Origin: Platycnemis pennipes
Lineage: Eukaryota > Arthropoda > Insecta > Odonata > Platycnemididae
Assembly (NCBI GenBank): GCA_933228895.1
Contig: OW121852.1
Span: forward strand, 59,686,872 to 59,750,871
Length of the DNA stretch: 64,000 nt
Reading direction: 5' to 3'
In this document: positions 21,213 to 32,544 of the stretch, one piece after another
Position numbering within the stretch: position 1 is the stretch's first letter
How the letters are laid out: every line of letters starts with the position of its first letter
Made by a program: the position numbers and the translations under genes
The notes under the pieces: model-generated
What the model saw: the letters and a program-made list of their open reading frames with translations, nothing else
What the model was told of the DNA's origin: nothing
Database searches by the model: none

Positions 21213-23445
21213 TCTAGCATCACTTGGGAACCCGTGGTGTGCAGGAAAATGTCGATGGCGGAAAATTAATAAGAATGAATGAAATTTTATACCCAAAAAG
21301 TTGTTTAAAGTCGGATAAAATATCATCAATTAGAATGAGTACAGCTTTATCACCAAAACCTTTACACGGAAACTTCCCACTTGAAATAAAGAAAAGAAAC
21401 GTCATTTATAATGCCATGCACAAGGTGATTGATACTGACAGATAAGGAGCATAGATTCCGGTCGTGCGAAAGCAAAAATATAAAAAGGATGAATTCAGGT
21501 ATAACTCGCAGCAAAGCAAAAAAAGACTACATCCAGTTAAGTGTTACATCCTCACTTGGAGTAAAAGAAGTGTACGAAGTCTTCTTTTAAAGCACATAAT
21601 ATACGCATATACAGTTTCGTAGTTTGGTGATGTGCTTTACAGTTTATACCTGGATACATACAGGATTTTCGGCCACAGGATTTTTCACGATCAGGATTAC
21701 CGAGAACACCAACTCCTATAGTGGAGGTTAGGGTTAACAGAAAACATTGGAAGGGAGAATAGGCAGAGAAGATCTTTGGTTGGTTAATATGGAACGTGTT
21801 CAGGAGAAGGAGGAAACTATGAGCGAAAGGGAGGAGGCCGGGGGAGATCGAAACTCTACTCCAACTCAGCCACAACTCGGCTTTAAATCGTTAAATGCGC
21901 CCTCACGAAGCGATAGGATAAAGTAGAAATGTAAGACTTAAAATGTCCTCAAAGGGCAACAATGGGAATAAATTAAGTCTATCGGATTGGATCCCCGCAA
22001 AAAGACAGAGGCACAAACGTGAGCGGCGAGGGCAACAGTATTAAGGGTCGGTAGGAAGACCCTGAGCGAAAACAGAATGGAGAAGAGAGGGAATCGTGAT
22101 ATGCTGAGATGAAAGAGAGAATAATGGGATACCTTACGACCCCTGCAAACGTGGAAATCCAGATGGTAACATAGAAATGCCTCACATAATGACGGATCAC
22201 CTGAGAGCACGAGTTTCTCTCGGGATAGGATGGATGGGCAATTAATTAGCTGCGCATTTTAAGATTTAAACCATATACTTCACCACCAAAAAGAACAATA
22301 GTAAGCTGAATATTTAAAAAAATACCGCTGGGATAATGAGACAATTTATAAATCCCATTTAAAAATTACCGACTTGATTACCGAAATGTTTTGTTTGTAA
22401 TACTAACAGAGTATTGTGAGTGGATTTCTTCCACGTAATAACGTTAAATGGGTACTAATTACCGTAATATTCTAATGATTTTATTCCACAATTTTCCCAA
22501 ATCCCGTTAAAGGTGTTCAAATCAACTCCTCACATCCCTATGAAATGGTGCGTTGATCTCATTTTGTCAATGGATTTCAACGTATTTCCTATTTTAAAAG
22601 TAAAATACCGAGAAGATTCTCGCTTAACGTAACACGAAGGGATATATATCCCGTTTACAAGGCGATCAAGTTGTTAAAAGACAGAACATGTGCAGACACG
22701 GTTGTTGGGTCATGATACAGAGAAGGTAACACAGTTCAGAAGGATTGAGCCCAAGAAAAGGCCAGCGTTGCGTAAAAGACGAATAAGCATACAATAGACA
22801 ACAGCATAGTATATATTAGATAATCTAACAGGGATGACCTCCAATAGAAAGGAAGTTATTTAAAGGAAGTTGGCATTTGATATGCATTAAATTATACACC
22901 GGGCATAACTAAAGGCTTGACCATCCAAAATACTACACAATTTTTCTCTAATAGCTAACTTTATCTATTTCAATAGTACGTTTATAAAACGCCTCAATCA
23001 TGCTTTAAGCAAAATATTCAATAGAGTTACTGCTAGACAGGTAACACTAACGTTTTTTTTTTAAAAGGTGAAGTTTCTATTGCAGCGATTCAGTGGTACT
23101 TTGAGCAAGAGAAATTGAAATGAAGATAAGGAAATAAATTGAAAAGTATGTACAGGGCGTCCAAACAGCAAAGAGATCAGTGAGAACAATAGTGCTCAAC
23201 TACGAGCCGTATCAGTATCAGTAAAAGGAAACCATCGGGGATATATTTAGGGCATTCAAAGCAGCAGTACTACGCCGAGCTCAACCTCACGTAAATCACC
23301 GAAGCGATTCTGCCTGGGATGGAAACCAACAACAAGGAGGTCATCCATGGGTAGATATATCTACGTGCAGCATTCCATGAAAACGATGAAATACCATCAT
23401 CTATCATGCCTCCTGAATCCGAAGAACCCCCCCCTCGTTTGTATT
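21213..23445. other. Unassigned sequence
   Basis: No element or conserved frame is recognised in this 2.2-kb stretch. Small frames at 21552-21875 and 21938-22210 (minus) are Leu/Ser-rich and overlap one another. Confidence 0.4.
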
Positions 23446-23449
23446 AATC

Positions 23450-23940
23450 AGGCCAATCGATCCACCCCCCTCGATTCTGTCACAACCGCACCATCTGACG
23501 CTGCCTTCCCAGCATCCTTGCGGCGGCCGCGACTCCTCACGCGGGGAGAAGGGAGTGAGAGGAGGCGAAACATGGAGGACGGAAGGAACGGAAGGAAGAG
23601 AAGGAGAAAACAGAGCAAGAGTAACAGAGAGAGAGAGAGAGATACTCAGTGTCTCCTCGTTCGTCTCTGGCCGCAAGGTATGGAGGGCGTCTGGCAGGCA
23701 AGATTTCCTCCATCACCACCCCCATCCCTCCTTCCCCCTCCTCTCCTACGTTTAATTGAACACACCGCGGGACGACCCCAAGCCTCAAAATGATCGCTTC
23801 CTCGAAATGAACGAGCGAACGCCTCGGCCGCCGAGAACAAAAGGGTGGAGAGCAAAAGCAGTCGGGACAGCTCGTAAGCACATCAAACCCTCACCCCTAT
23901 GACCTATTCCCCCATCCCACCCCCTACAAGAGCTCAAGAG
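23450..23940. other. GC-rich island with a short (GA)n tract
   Basis: Positions 23450-23940 are GC-rich. A GA dinucleotide run lies at about 23626-23641. Purine-rich and pyrimidine-rich strand asymmetry produces open frames in most of the six frames at once (for example 23347-23793 plus and 23537-23881 minus), so none should be read as a gene. Confidence 0.55.
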
Positions 23941-24129
23941 AAGGGTGATGCCCGGATATGAATACAACAGAGGGGAGTAAATTGGATATCGTGGACGACG
24001 TCCCTTCAACTTACCTATATTCATATGTGGTCGAAATTGAGACTTACGTGGGTTTCGGCAGTTCTGAAAGACCGCTAAAAACTACAATTGAATACAACGC
24101 TTCAACAAAGAAAACCATCCACCATCGCC

Positions 24130-24275
24130 AGACATGGTTTTCATGTCGGCAAAGCGCCAATCCGGCAACTTGAAGTTCGCGAGTGGGAATCCCACCCCAA
24201 ACACGGGTTTTGTATATGTTTAAGACTAGGTATTGGGGCTTATTAGGCTTCGTATCAAGTTAGCCATATAATCCG
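24130..24275 (+). repeat. tRNA-derived SINE (family 1), degraded copy
   Basis: GTTCGCGAGTGGGAATCCC resembles a damaged B-box arm. It is followed by GGGTTTTGTATATGTTTAAG, which matches the body of the SINE at 18144-18290. The A box is not clear. Confidence 0.5.
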
Positions 24276-24689
24276 AGCAGTTTCAACACCGAAATACCTA
24301 CCGATTCTATTAACTCGAATAGCATTAACACTTTCAACTAGCGCTTACCCTTATCTTCAATTCAGAATTTTCTTATCATTACTTACTTCTTTTGATATAA
24401 ATCTTATCTACCTCATTTGAGGTTCTTCCTCAAGCCTCTCCCATTCCTTAAAGATGCCTTGTTTTACATCCCCTAAACGTTACTTCACCATAAGTGAACA
24501 AATTAACTATAATATGCTTACAAATTTGGAAGACTCAGGCATACGTGTGCACCATGAATAAATAAGTGACTAAAAAGTTTAAAATACCGCACGAAAATTA
24601 CATGAATTCATACGCAAGGGTTGAGAACTGTGAACTGTTAAGCTGTGAAAACAATAAATACAATAACAGAATGTCCACAAAGAAAACCA

Positions 24690-24780
24690 ATTCACCTTGG
24701 CTGATTTTCAAACCCGGAACCAAAACGCCACCCCCCTGATTTAAGGGCAGGTGTTTTGACCAATTAAGCAACAAAGGTAT
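24690..24780 (-). repeat. tRNA-like SINE head (minus strand)
   Basis: On the minus strand TTGCTTAATTGGTCAAAACA lies ahead of a GGTTCCGGGTTTGAAAATC arm, A-box/B-box-like at tRNA spacing. It resembles the minus-strand pieces near 3838 and 39075. Confidence 0.5.
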
Positions 24781-24789
24781 CCTTTTTCG

Positions 24790-26260
24790 TGAAATTATCG
24801 AGGCTTCAATAATTAGACGAGCTGCCGAACGCACAACTTCAATAAGTAGCCATAATATTGCACACTGCACCACCATCTAAAAGGTTTTTTTTCTTGCCGC
24901 GAATGGAGGTTGACAGTCATAGAAAGTTAGTGACCAGATACCAATTTGTTAAAAATTTCGTACGTGACTTCAACATTTCAGGATATAGAATATCGAGCTG
25001 ATGGCTGGTATGAACTAACGCGTGCAAATAGAGCGAGAGTGAGGGAGAGTGGGAGATGGAAGAGGTAAGCGGGGCGGAGCACGAAATACGTGATCCGTAA
25101 GACACACAAAGGGGGTCAACGCCACTGACATTCGTGGGAAGGGAAGAAAAGGGCGGGGCTGTGAAATAGGGGGGAAAGGGGCTTGGGGAGCGTGGAGAAA
25201 CTAGACAAACGAACCGAGATGAAGAGGGCGTAGGCCAGGAGCCTACGGTGAAACGCCTGTCTTGGGAAAATAAGCGACCACGATGTATTTTCCTTGGACA
25301 CGAGGACTAGGTTTACGGGAGAACCTGAGGCTTGTGAGAGGCTGAAATATTGAATTACTCTCCGTTCAACGCCAAGTATGCAGACAGAAATAGAGAGGGA
25401 GCATTATATTCGGGATTTTTTTCGGAGAAGGCGTGGGAAGGGTGAAAGGTTCGAGAAACTTCCGAGAAGGATTCCGAATGTTTGAGAATCCATCATCCTC
25501 TACGTCTTTACGGGGCCTTAAGTTACCGCAAGTACGATTTGATGGTAGGGGGTTGGATGGAGTCCTATGAAGACTTGCTAGAAGAGGGGATTCGCGGAAT
25601 ACGATGTAAGCTCCACAGAAGATGAGTTATTCCAAGACTTGGCCGAGTTTTTACGGAGAGTACCAACTCCTCAGAGTCTGAGCAATTTCCTTGAAAGCGA
25701 ATATTCTAGCCAGAGACACATGGATCAAAATTCTCATCAATATTCTTAAAAATTACTAGGAGTAAATTGATGCAAGCAGCGTTACCTCGGTCTCCATCAC
25801 TTTCCGTCTCCCTCTTGTATTTCCAGTAATGTCATTTACCACCTGCAATGCAATCTCTGTCCCGCTTTCTATATTGGCCAATGCACCACACCCCTCAATA
25901 TTCGTGGGAACAATCCCCGCGCTTCCTGCAACCCTTCCTCTCCGCACTTCTCTCTCCCTGTCCCCAAACATGTCTCTGAACTCTGTCTTCGTTTAACTCT
26001 TGATTCAAAGCTTCAATTCGTTCCTCTCTCCCTCCTACAGATCCAACCGTTAAACTACAAACGATTGAGTTAACTTACATTTAGCTTTGAGAAACATGTA
26101 AATTTCCTGGAATTAATGTGACGCATTAGCCCTCCCCCCACCCTCTACCCCACGCCATTCCTTTTCCCTCCCCCTTCCAACCGTCCCTCTCCTCACTAGT
26201 ATTCCTCTTCCCGTTGAGAAAGGTGGCTGTGACCACGTGACGAAATATTCTACAATACGT
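24790..26260. other. Unassigned sequence
   Basis: Purine-rich stretches lie at 25030-25200 and 25380-25480. No conserved coding or repeat signal is recognised up to the PLE remnant that follows. Confidence 0.4.
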
Positions 26261-26384
26261 GTGAGTGTTCATTTTCTGTGTTCAATTTTCACACCTATGA
26301 ACATATACACGACACCAACTCCCTTACACTTTTGTTTCCTCCCTGAATTCTTCAGCCTCTGTCTCCTTCACTTCTTCCTTTTCC

Positions 26385-27141
26385 AGTTCCAACATCACTT
26401 TCTTGGACGCAGACATCTCCCTTTCTGACAGTAAATTCAAAACCTCGGTACACATTAAAGCCACCAAGAAGCAACAATACCTTCACTACAGTAGCTGCCA
26501 CCCACCCCACACCAAACGCTCCATTCCCTATTCTCTTTCCATCCGCGGACATAGGATCTGCAACAATCCCGACGACTTGCACATTTACCTTTCTAATCTA
26601 CACACCTCCCTTCTCCGTCGTGGGTACCCGTAAAACCTTATCTAAGAAAGAATTTAAAAATACTTACACCCCACAACAACCTCACAACAAAGAACACAAT
26701 TCCCCTTCTCTCCTAACTACCTACTTCCCTGGCGCACATTCCATTCAACGAGTCCTACAACATCTTTTCCTATTCTGTCAGACCACAATCCCGCTTCAAA
26801 ACTTTTCCCAAAATGTCCCCGCATTATATACAAAAGACCGCCTAATTATTACACCGCATGTGAACTGCAATCCCCACGCGACGGATCATCAAAGAGTTAA
26901 ACGCAAAATGGACACTTACTTAGTTCCAAAACTCGGGCCTTACAGAGAAAGTCATGGGACTGACAAGACAGGAAGCGATGGAGATGATCAAGGGAATAAT
27001 AGAGGTATTCGTTACGAGGAAAATACGATGGATAGAAGAGAAGGTACATGGCAAGGAATGAAAACAACGTACCGCAGGAATTTCCTACGAAAAATCGAAA
27101 ATAATACCCAAGTTTGTGATGCTCCACAAAACCTTATATAA
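26385..27141 (+). pseudogene. Penelope-like element, RT C-terminal remnant
   Basis: The first frame (about 26385-26633) reads NITFLDADISLSDSKFKTSV, then QYLHYSSCHPPHTKRSIPYS, RGHRICNN and LLRRGYP. This order (FLDV-like motif, HP..tK.sIpYs block, RIC, RGYP) is characteristic of Penelope-type reverse transcriptases. A frameshift at about 26632 moves to the next frame, where LLTTYFPGAHSIQRVLQHLF and FSQNVPALYTKDR match the linker between the RT and the GIY-YIG endonuclease. The GIY-YIG domain is not recognisable. The upstream RT motifs, including the catalytic YxDD, are also missing. A PLE terminal repeat follows directly at 27134, in the same orientation. Confidence 0.72.
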
Positions 27142-27262
27142 CCCCCAACCGGTTTCGACGCACGTTTCAATGGACTACAGTCCCTTGAGAATGATATGCA
27201 TAGGTTGAAATTGGTTGGGAGGGATAAAGATTTCGTGGAACATTAAAAAGTTTAGTTATTAT
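27134..27262 (+). mobile_element. PLE terminal repeat following the RT remnant
   Basis: It starts at a TATATAA box and an AACCGGTTTCGACGCACG segment, then TCCCTTGAGAATGATATGCA, a small stem (TATGCATA), GGTTGAAATTGGTTGGG and a tail with CATTAAAAAGTTTAG. The layout parallels other PLE ends here, but the core boxes are mutated (CTTGAGAAT, GAAAT). A second stem, GGACT/AGTCC on the minus strand at 27163-27174, lies in the first half. Confidence 0.55.
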
Positions 27263-27269
27263 TTTCGGC

Positions 27270-28100
27270 TATGGAAAAATTCGACAAAGTCCTATATTTT
27301 TTCTGTGATTATTACAAAAAAAATTTAAAGAATATTATTTTTACTGCTGGCAGAAACTTATGGATTACTATTTTCTTCTGCCACGGCGTAGACAACGATA
27401 GGAGTATCTCCAGTTGTCACTTTCGGTGGCTGCTGCGTCACAGGCATTGTCGTTCTCCAAGCTTACATACTCGTTGCAGGGCACGTCATCAGGGAAATAA
27501 TTATTGAGAAGCAAAGATGCTGCTATTTATGGGGGACCCGTGTCCCCCCTCCCCCTGTCTCTTGGCCTTGGCTGGTTGCCGTGGTTAGAACCGTAGGCCG
27601 TCCCTCCTGATCCGTTGGCAAACCAATAAAAGGGACTGTCCGTTGAGAGGATGCCTAATCCAAGAGTGTCCCTGGCCTAGGGGAGGCAAGTATTCAAATC
27701 TCTCCAATTCTCATTTCCCTCTCTCACCACTTCACGCTGGTTAGCTTTCCACTCCGAGGTGATGGGTACGCACACATGCGGAATTAAAAGGAAGGAAAAG
27801 AGATGGAGACCAAATGAGGAAGGACACGCCAGGCTGGGAGGTGATCACTCCGACAGCAATATTAGATTCTGAACATTATCTAAGATCCTTTAGCAATTAC
27901 ACATGCTGTTACCGTAGTTGCGCACAGCTTCAGAATAATTTATTTCTCTCATCCATTCACACACGTTATTTCCCGGATTAATCATTTTACTACCTCGCGT
28001 GCCTTAGTATGGAGAGGATTGAGTCAGTGTTGTAGCTACAATATATTCCCAACACTTAGTACCACTGGTGTGACATTTGAGAAGTAGCAAGAGTAATGAC
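27270..28100. other. Unassigned sequence
   Basis: C-rich runs lie at 27540-27560. No conserved motif is recognised. Confidence 0.4.
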
Positions 28101-28104
28101 TGCC

Positions 28105-28290
28105 TACTATTCGGAGCCGGGTTTTAAACCCACTGGAATTCCAAGTTGAGTGCCCAATCCGTCAGATGGGACGTAATACTGTGATTCTCTTGGTGTCTTT
28201 TGCTAAAATCAAGCTATTTCCGACAGTGGGTTTCTCTTCATCCAGCCTCCTTTACCATCCATTCCCATCCCTACATCTTTCCTCACACTC
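28105..28290 (+). repeat. SINE family 2 (GGGACGTTAAA family), degraded copy
   Basis: It contains CCGGGTTTTAAACCC, then CCGTCAGATGGGACGTAAT and the tail GTGGGTTTCTCTTCATCCAG. The same order of blocks is seen at 32795-33000, 50343-50600 and 55779-56105. The central block is the family's most conserved part. Confidence 0.6.
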
Positions 28291-28294
28291 TGAT

Positions 28295-28543
28295 CTGACT
28301 TTACGAGAAGGACACTCGAAATCATTGAAATGGAAATCAACCCTGACCCCATTGGGAATCGTGTTCGAATTCTATCAGCGGATAATACTTTCTACTGCAT
28401 GCTTGCTCATACCTGACTCCTGTGGGAAGAGCACTTCAAGTTCAGAACACCGTCCTTATGATGGGACGTTACATTATGGATGTCTTTCCTCATTTTGCCT
28501 GGATTAGACTAACGCCCAAATGGTCCCACGCCACCCATTCTTC
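28295..28543 (+). repeat. SINE family 2, second copy in tandem
   Basis: Blocks: CGTGTTCGAATTCTATCAG (B-box-like), GGGAAGAGCACTTCAAGTTC, CCGTCCTTATGATGGGACGT and AACGCCCAAATGGTCCCACG. It follows directly after another copy in the same orientation. Confidence 0.65.
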
Positions 28544-28572
28544 GTTAGGGGCATACAATGTATGCCCCTAAC
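28544..28572. repeat. 29-nt perfect palindrome
   Basis: GTTAGGGGCATACA and its reverse complement TGTATGCCCCTAAC face each other around one central A. It sits exactly at the 3' edge of the second SINE copy. Possible explanations are a tiny fold-back or a repair footprint. Confidence 0.9.
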
Positions 28573-29139
28573 AAATTACCCACCAATCTATTTTCCTAAA
28601 GCCATCAGATCACGTGATCAGCTCTGGCAACATAAGTGTTCTAGTCTATTAAAACTGGTTCGTCTTCATCATTCAAGAATCCTAACTTCTGATTATTCAC
28701 AGGAGACACTATCAAAGCATTGATTTGCAAGCAAAATAAAATTTGGCACGGATGCATAGACAGGGTGCCCAGTAGTTTTAGTTTTGTGTTTTCCCTGACT
28801 TTTCCCTGAATACCCAGACCAAAATTGGTGAATTTCCCTGACTTTTGAACCATTTCAGGATGCATTTCTTTTGTGCTATCTGCATTTTCCACAGTGTATC
28901 TTTGAGTAAAATACAATTTCAGGCATAATAGGAACACAAATTTACAGTAAAAAATCATAAAACATTACAAATTTAAAAAAAAGTATTTAGCCTCAGATCA
29001 AAAGTTGCAAATAAGAACATGAAATCAATCATGGAGAACTATAGGTTGGATTACATTAATAGACATACTCGAATTCTCGAATTACTTTTTTGATATTTTG
29101 ATAATTTCTTTGTTCAGCTTATTAAGTGAATTATAATTT

Positions 29140-29485
29140 ATTATTTACCATAACGATACTTCCTCCTTCGAGTCTCCGGCTAGCATCAGGTTTCGTTGCC
29201 GTCATAAAACCTCCCAGCACCTGAAGTCCGTCACCCGTCCCCCCTCCCCTTCCCCACCACAGACCAACGCTCAGCTCAAAATTCCCAAACCTCCCCTCAC
29301 CCCTGCCTTCAACCTCTCTCCCCACCCTCCAAACCCAGGAATAGGACAATATTCTCCTTCCACCCCCACCCTCCTTACGTGACTATATATTCTGGCATGT
29401 TTAACTTCTATGTTAGTCCTGATGATGCTGCAGTGCAGTGAAACATCTTGACTCCTTTGAAATAAAATTCTTCATGTCGAATAGT
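29140..29485 (+). mobile_element. PLE terminal repeat nested in the hAT element
   Basis: A C-rich segment (29220-29370) leads to a TATA-like ACTATATATTCTGG, then TGTTAGTCCTGATGATGC, a 5-bp stem (GCTGC/GCAGT with one G-U pair), GAAACATCTTGACTCC and a TTTGAAATAAAATTCTTCATG tail. The order of blocks is the same as at 16700-16960 (minus strand). It interrupts the region between the hAT stop codon and the hAT left end, so it inserted after the hAT. Confidence 0.55.
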
Positions 29486-29524
29486 GCAAAGTATCATTAA
29501 TTCATGTCCTAATTATTATTAAGC

Positions 29525-30632
29525 TTATGTGTTCTTCGTTTCTAGTTTCAACTGTTCTAATTCCTTCTCCTTTCTCTTTATTTCCTCCCTCAGGATCTGT
29601 AACTCATATTTTCTATCCCTTTCCATGTGACCCTTAGCTTCAAAGGGAGCTTTGCAACGCACGTGTAATGATCGTGCATGCCTCACCATGACCTTACTAA
29701 TTATGATAAATTTGACAACACCATCATGACGGCGGTTGTAGTACCAAATAGGACAAAGTCCTATTAATGTATCTTCTAACATGTTCTCTATCATTATGTC
29801 TTTGTTCATGGAGAAGCCGCTCTCAACAAAGGCGTTCCCATGAGACAAAATAAGTAAAACCGTGACACAAGGTCAAATATCTATGTGGTCTTTTTTTGCC
29901 CATGGCTGAGTACAAAATGTTATTCAAACGGTCTTTTTCACTATCAAACCCTCCTAGAAGTTTTCCAAGCACAGACTTGTCATCAAAAAAAATTAGAAAC
30001 CTGAAATTTGCATATTCAGCTTGGATTGCAGAAACATATTTGTGCTCGATTAATATTGCCAGACAAGGTTTCATAGAACACTTGCACTTCTCAGGCTCAT
30101 TGAGCATAATTGATAGTTTAAAACAGCGCACTGCCTTTTCAATATCTTTGTCTAGAAATGTCCTACTCCTATTTCTAAAGAGAAGTTTGCCTTTTTCAGA
30201 CATGACTGTTTTACGTAATTCCTCACTAGCTGCTATACCAATGTCAACATTCTTAGCGGTCATCAAGTTCTCAGAATATGTCAAATAGATTTGCATCTAT
30301 TTTAAAGAAGTTGTAGCTTCATCAAACAGACTCTTCTCAACAAAGCACTTGAGTGAATTTAATATTCTAGAGGGAATAATGATCAGCGGAAGTTTTAGAG
30401 ATTGATTATCATTGCTAAGTTGGTTTTAGTAAATTTTAATGCCAACCACAGCCCATGAGGAGTATCGATCGACGAAGATTTTCATGAGTTTTTCGTCCTT
30501 TTCATATCTTAACAAAGGTACATCAGGTACATATGATGAAACCCTAGCGGGTGAAACTGGTCGTGAATGTGTATAACCGTCTGTGTGGAAATACAAAGTT
30601 TTACTTTCTTTGTTAATATGTTGGACTTCCAC
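29525..30632 (-). pseudogene. hAT transposase C-terminal half, decayed
   Basis: Reading on the minus strand, the pieces are 30632-30426 (starting MEVQHINKESKTLYFHTD), 30296-29823 (with SEKGKLLFRNRSRTFLDKDI and FRFLIFFDDKSVLGKLLGG) and 29848-29525. The last piece contains SHGNAFVESGFSMNKDI, the C-terminal dimerisation signature of hAT transposases (typically SHG.A.VERGFS.N), followed by a basic helical tail with RERDRK/KRKEKELEQLK-type character. A frameshift near 29870 separates the last two pieces, and stops separate the first two. The N-terminal zinc finger and early catalytic Asp are not recognisable. It is non-functional, but the family is secure. Confidence 0.8.
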
Positions 30633-30959
30633 AAAGTTACACCGTAAATGGTTAATTTTTTATATCTTAGTTTAATCTCTGTTGACGAGATGGACTGACT
30701 GAGCAGCTTAAATGCCAGATGCTGAGTTCCCTGACTTTTTCTTCTTCTCCAAATTCTCTGACTTTTCCCTGATTTCCAGATATTCCCTGAGCACTGGGCA
30801 CACTGATAGAACCATATATGTTAAATACCAACTGATTTGATTCCCACTTTCTAGGTTAAAATCATCTAAAACACACAAAATTCAAGCGCACAGTATCCAG
30901 TGAATACTCGTACGTTCCGATGAGTAAAAATAAGCGCCTTTTGAAGACATGCGTTTGTT

Positions 30960-31295
30960 TCCTGCCACCTCTAAACGCGGGTAATCATTAGGCCTCCGGG
31001 TACTGTAGCAGCGGCGTCTGGACGACCTCGGATAGCGCAGTAAAACCGCGGCACGGTTAACTCGACGCCACCGATACTTCACGCTTTCCGCTGCCAACGC
31101 CGCGGGACGAAATCCGCTCGGCGCCGTCGGCGCCCGCCACAAAGTTCCCCGGCGGGAAACGGCCCACTTCCCGGGGAAAAAGTGGTGGCCCTCGAAGGGT
31201 CGTAAAACGCTCTTCCGTCTGGACCGACGCGGGCGTAACCTTTAGGGGGATGGTGACGCGTCGGCCCGCGTAGGTACATACATACATACCCACTC
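30960..31295. other. CpG-rich island
   Basis: CG dinucleotides are dense here, for example GGGACGAAATCCGCTCGGCG at about 31103-31122, against an AT-rich background. Minus-strand frames (30882-31142, 31057-31293) are Arg/Pro-rich and show no domain. It could be a promoter-proximal island or unique GC-rich DNA. No TATA box, start codon context or splice pattern settles it. Confidence 0.45.
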
Positions 31296-31299
31296 GATT

Positions 31300-32540
31300 A
31301 GCGAACGACGATCATTTTATGACCACACGCGAGGATGACGAGCATTGAAAGGATTAACTCGAGACAGCCGATTTCGAACACAATTTCCTGAAATAAACAC
31401 GAGAACAAAGTTGCTTTTGCCACCGACATGTAGATCTCCTTCGGAAGGGCGAAATATTTTCTACGGAACGAAATGCAAGTCATTCACCATCAAGCAAAAA
31501 CACGCTAGTTTTTATTTTATGACCAAGAATTTGAAAAACACCACCAGCTAGTACGAAAGCTTAGTGACAAAAATTCGTTCGACTTGACAAAAGCCCATTA
31601 AAAGAGCAAAGGAACCATTTTAACCAACTATTGTTCATTTATGAATATTAACTCAATTATATCAATACATTTGTTAGATTAGATAATTCTAATGACTGAA
31701 GGGAAATTATCGTTTTATCGATAAAAATTGAAGGATGCTGGAGTTGATATCACTTCAACTGAATCGTCTAATTTTACTATAACGCTACAGAGCTAATAAC
31801 CAATTTGACCAAATGTTTGTGAAAGACCCCTTAAGGATGTGGCAACGCTTAAAACAATCTTTACGGTCACACGGATAAAGTGTAAAAAATGGAAAACCCC
31901 GAATAACACTCAAATTTAGAGTGCCAAAAATTATACAAACTGAAAAATCAGATGAAAACTTGGTATTCGAGCAATTAGGGAGATTTAAAAAGCCATATAA
32001 TTTAAGTGGCAAAAGTTCTGATAAAAATCAACATCCTATTGATATCACTCAGTTGTAATGATGCAACTCGACCTTGCTTGTAGTAAATTTATGCTTCCAT
32101 AAATTAGGGCCACAAACATAAGGAAACTTTTCGGAGCATAAAACGCAACGAAATTTTCAAGATTGTCATAAAAAGAAAAACCTTCGTAGTTGTTACATGT
32201 CCATCAATTAAATTTCAAAACCTTGGCCTAAACTATTATGGAAGAAGGCAGTGATCATTTCCGCATGGTTTTATTTTGTGGACTAGAATTGATATTTCCA
32301 TTTGACATCAGTATACCGTTGCTGTTACAAGCACCACTCCATGCATCACTTATAACATCGCACGGGGTCACGTATTTGTGGTTTCCTTGATGGCCAAATT
32401 GTAGTTGAAAACATTGATAACATAAAAATCATTTTTTACTCGGTCCGTAAAGAAGTAGGTTAGCATCAACATGAACATTTCTATATCGAAATACATATTT
32501 TTAAAGAAGAGCCTTAGATCACCCACTGCTAAAAATGGAA
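31300..32540. other. Unassigned AT-rich sequence
   Basis: There is a short palindrome TTTTATCGATAAAA at about 31713. The GATATCACT motif recurs at 31748 and 32041. No element is convincingly bounded. Confidence 0.4.
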
Positions 32541-32544
32541 CAGC

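Larger units (their letters stand above)
28761..30805 (-). mobile_element. hAT transposon, 2.0 kb, coding on minus strand
   Basis: The left end is CAGGGTGCCCAGTA and the right end, reversed, CAGTGTGCCCAGTGCTC. Subterminal TTTTCCCTGACTTTTCCCTG repeats occur near both ends. ATAGA lies just outside both ends (28756-28760 and 30806-30810), but the full 8 bp expected of hAT is not conserved. The minus strand carries a broken transposase whose C-terminus has the hAT dimerisation motif. A PLE end (29140-29485) is nested between the coding region and the left terminus. Confidence 0.82.

Noticed and set aside
23347..23881. Several overlapping ORFs of 90-148 residues on both strands
   Set aside because: They lie in one GC- and purine-biased block, are open in most frames at once and are low-complexity.
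26237..26428. Independent small protein upstream of the PLE remnant
   Set aside because: The frame is Phe/Leu-rich from a CT-rich tract and overlaps the PLE coding piece in another frame.
29415..29453. A fully functional hammerhead ribozyme
   Set aside because: The stem III and cleavage-site region (ATCTT) does not fit the consensus and stem II has a G-U closing pair, so only the PLE assignment is kept.
31057..31293. A CpG-rich protein-coding exon on the minus strand
   Set aside because: The frames are Arg/Pro-rich with no domain, and two different frames are equally open.
31743..32075. A 330-bp MITE bounded by GAGTTGATATCAC and GTGATATCAA-like ends
   Set aside because: Only about 25 bp show loose inverted similarity, with indels, and there is no flank duplication.
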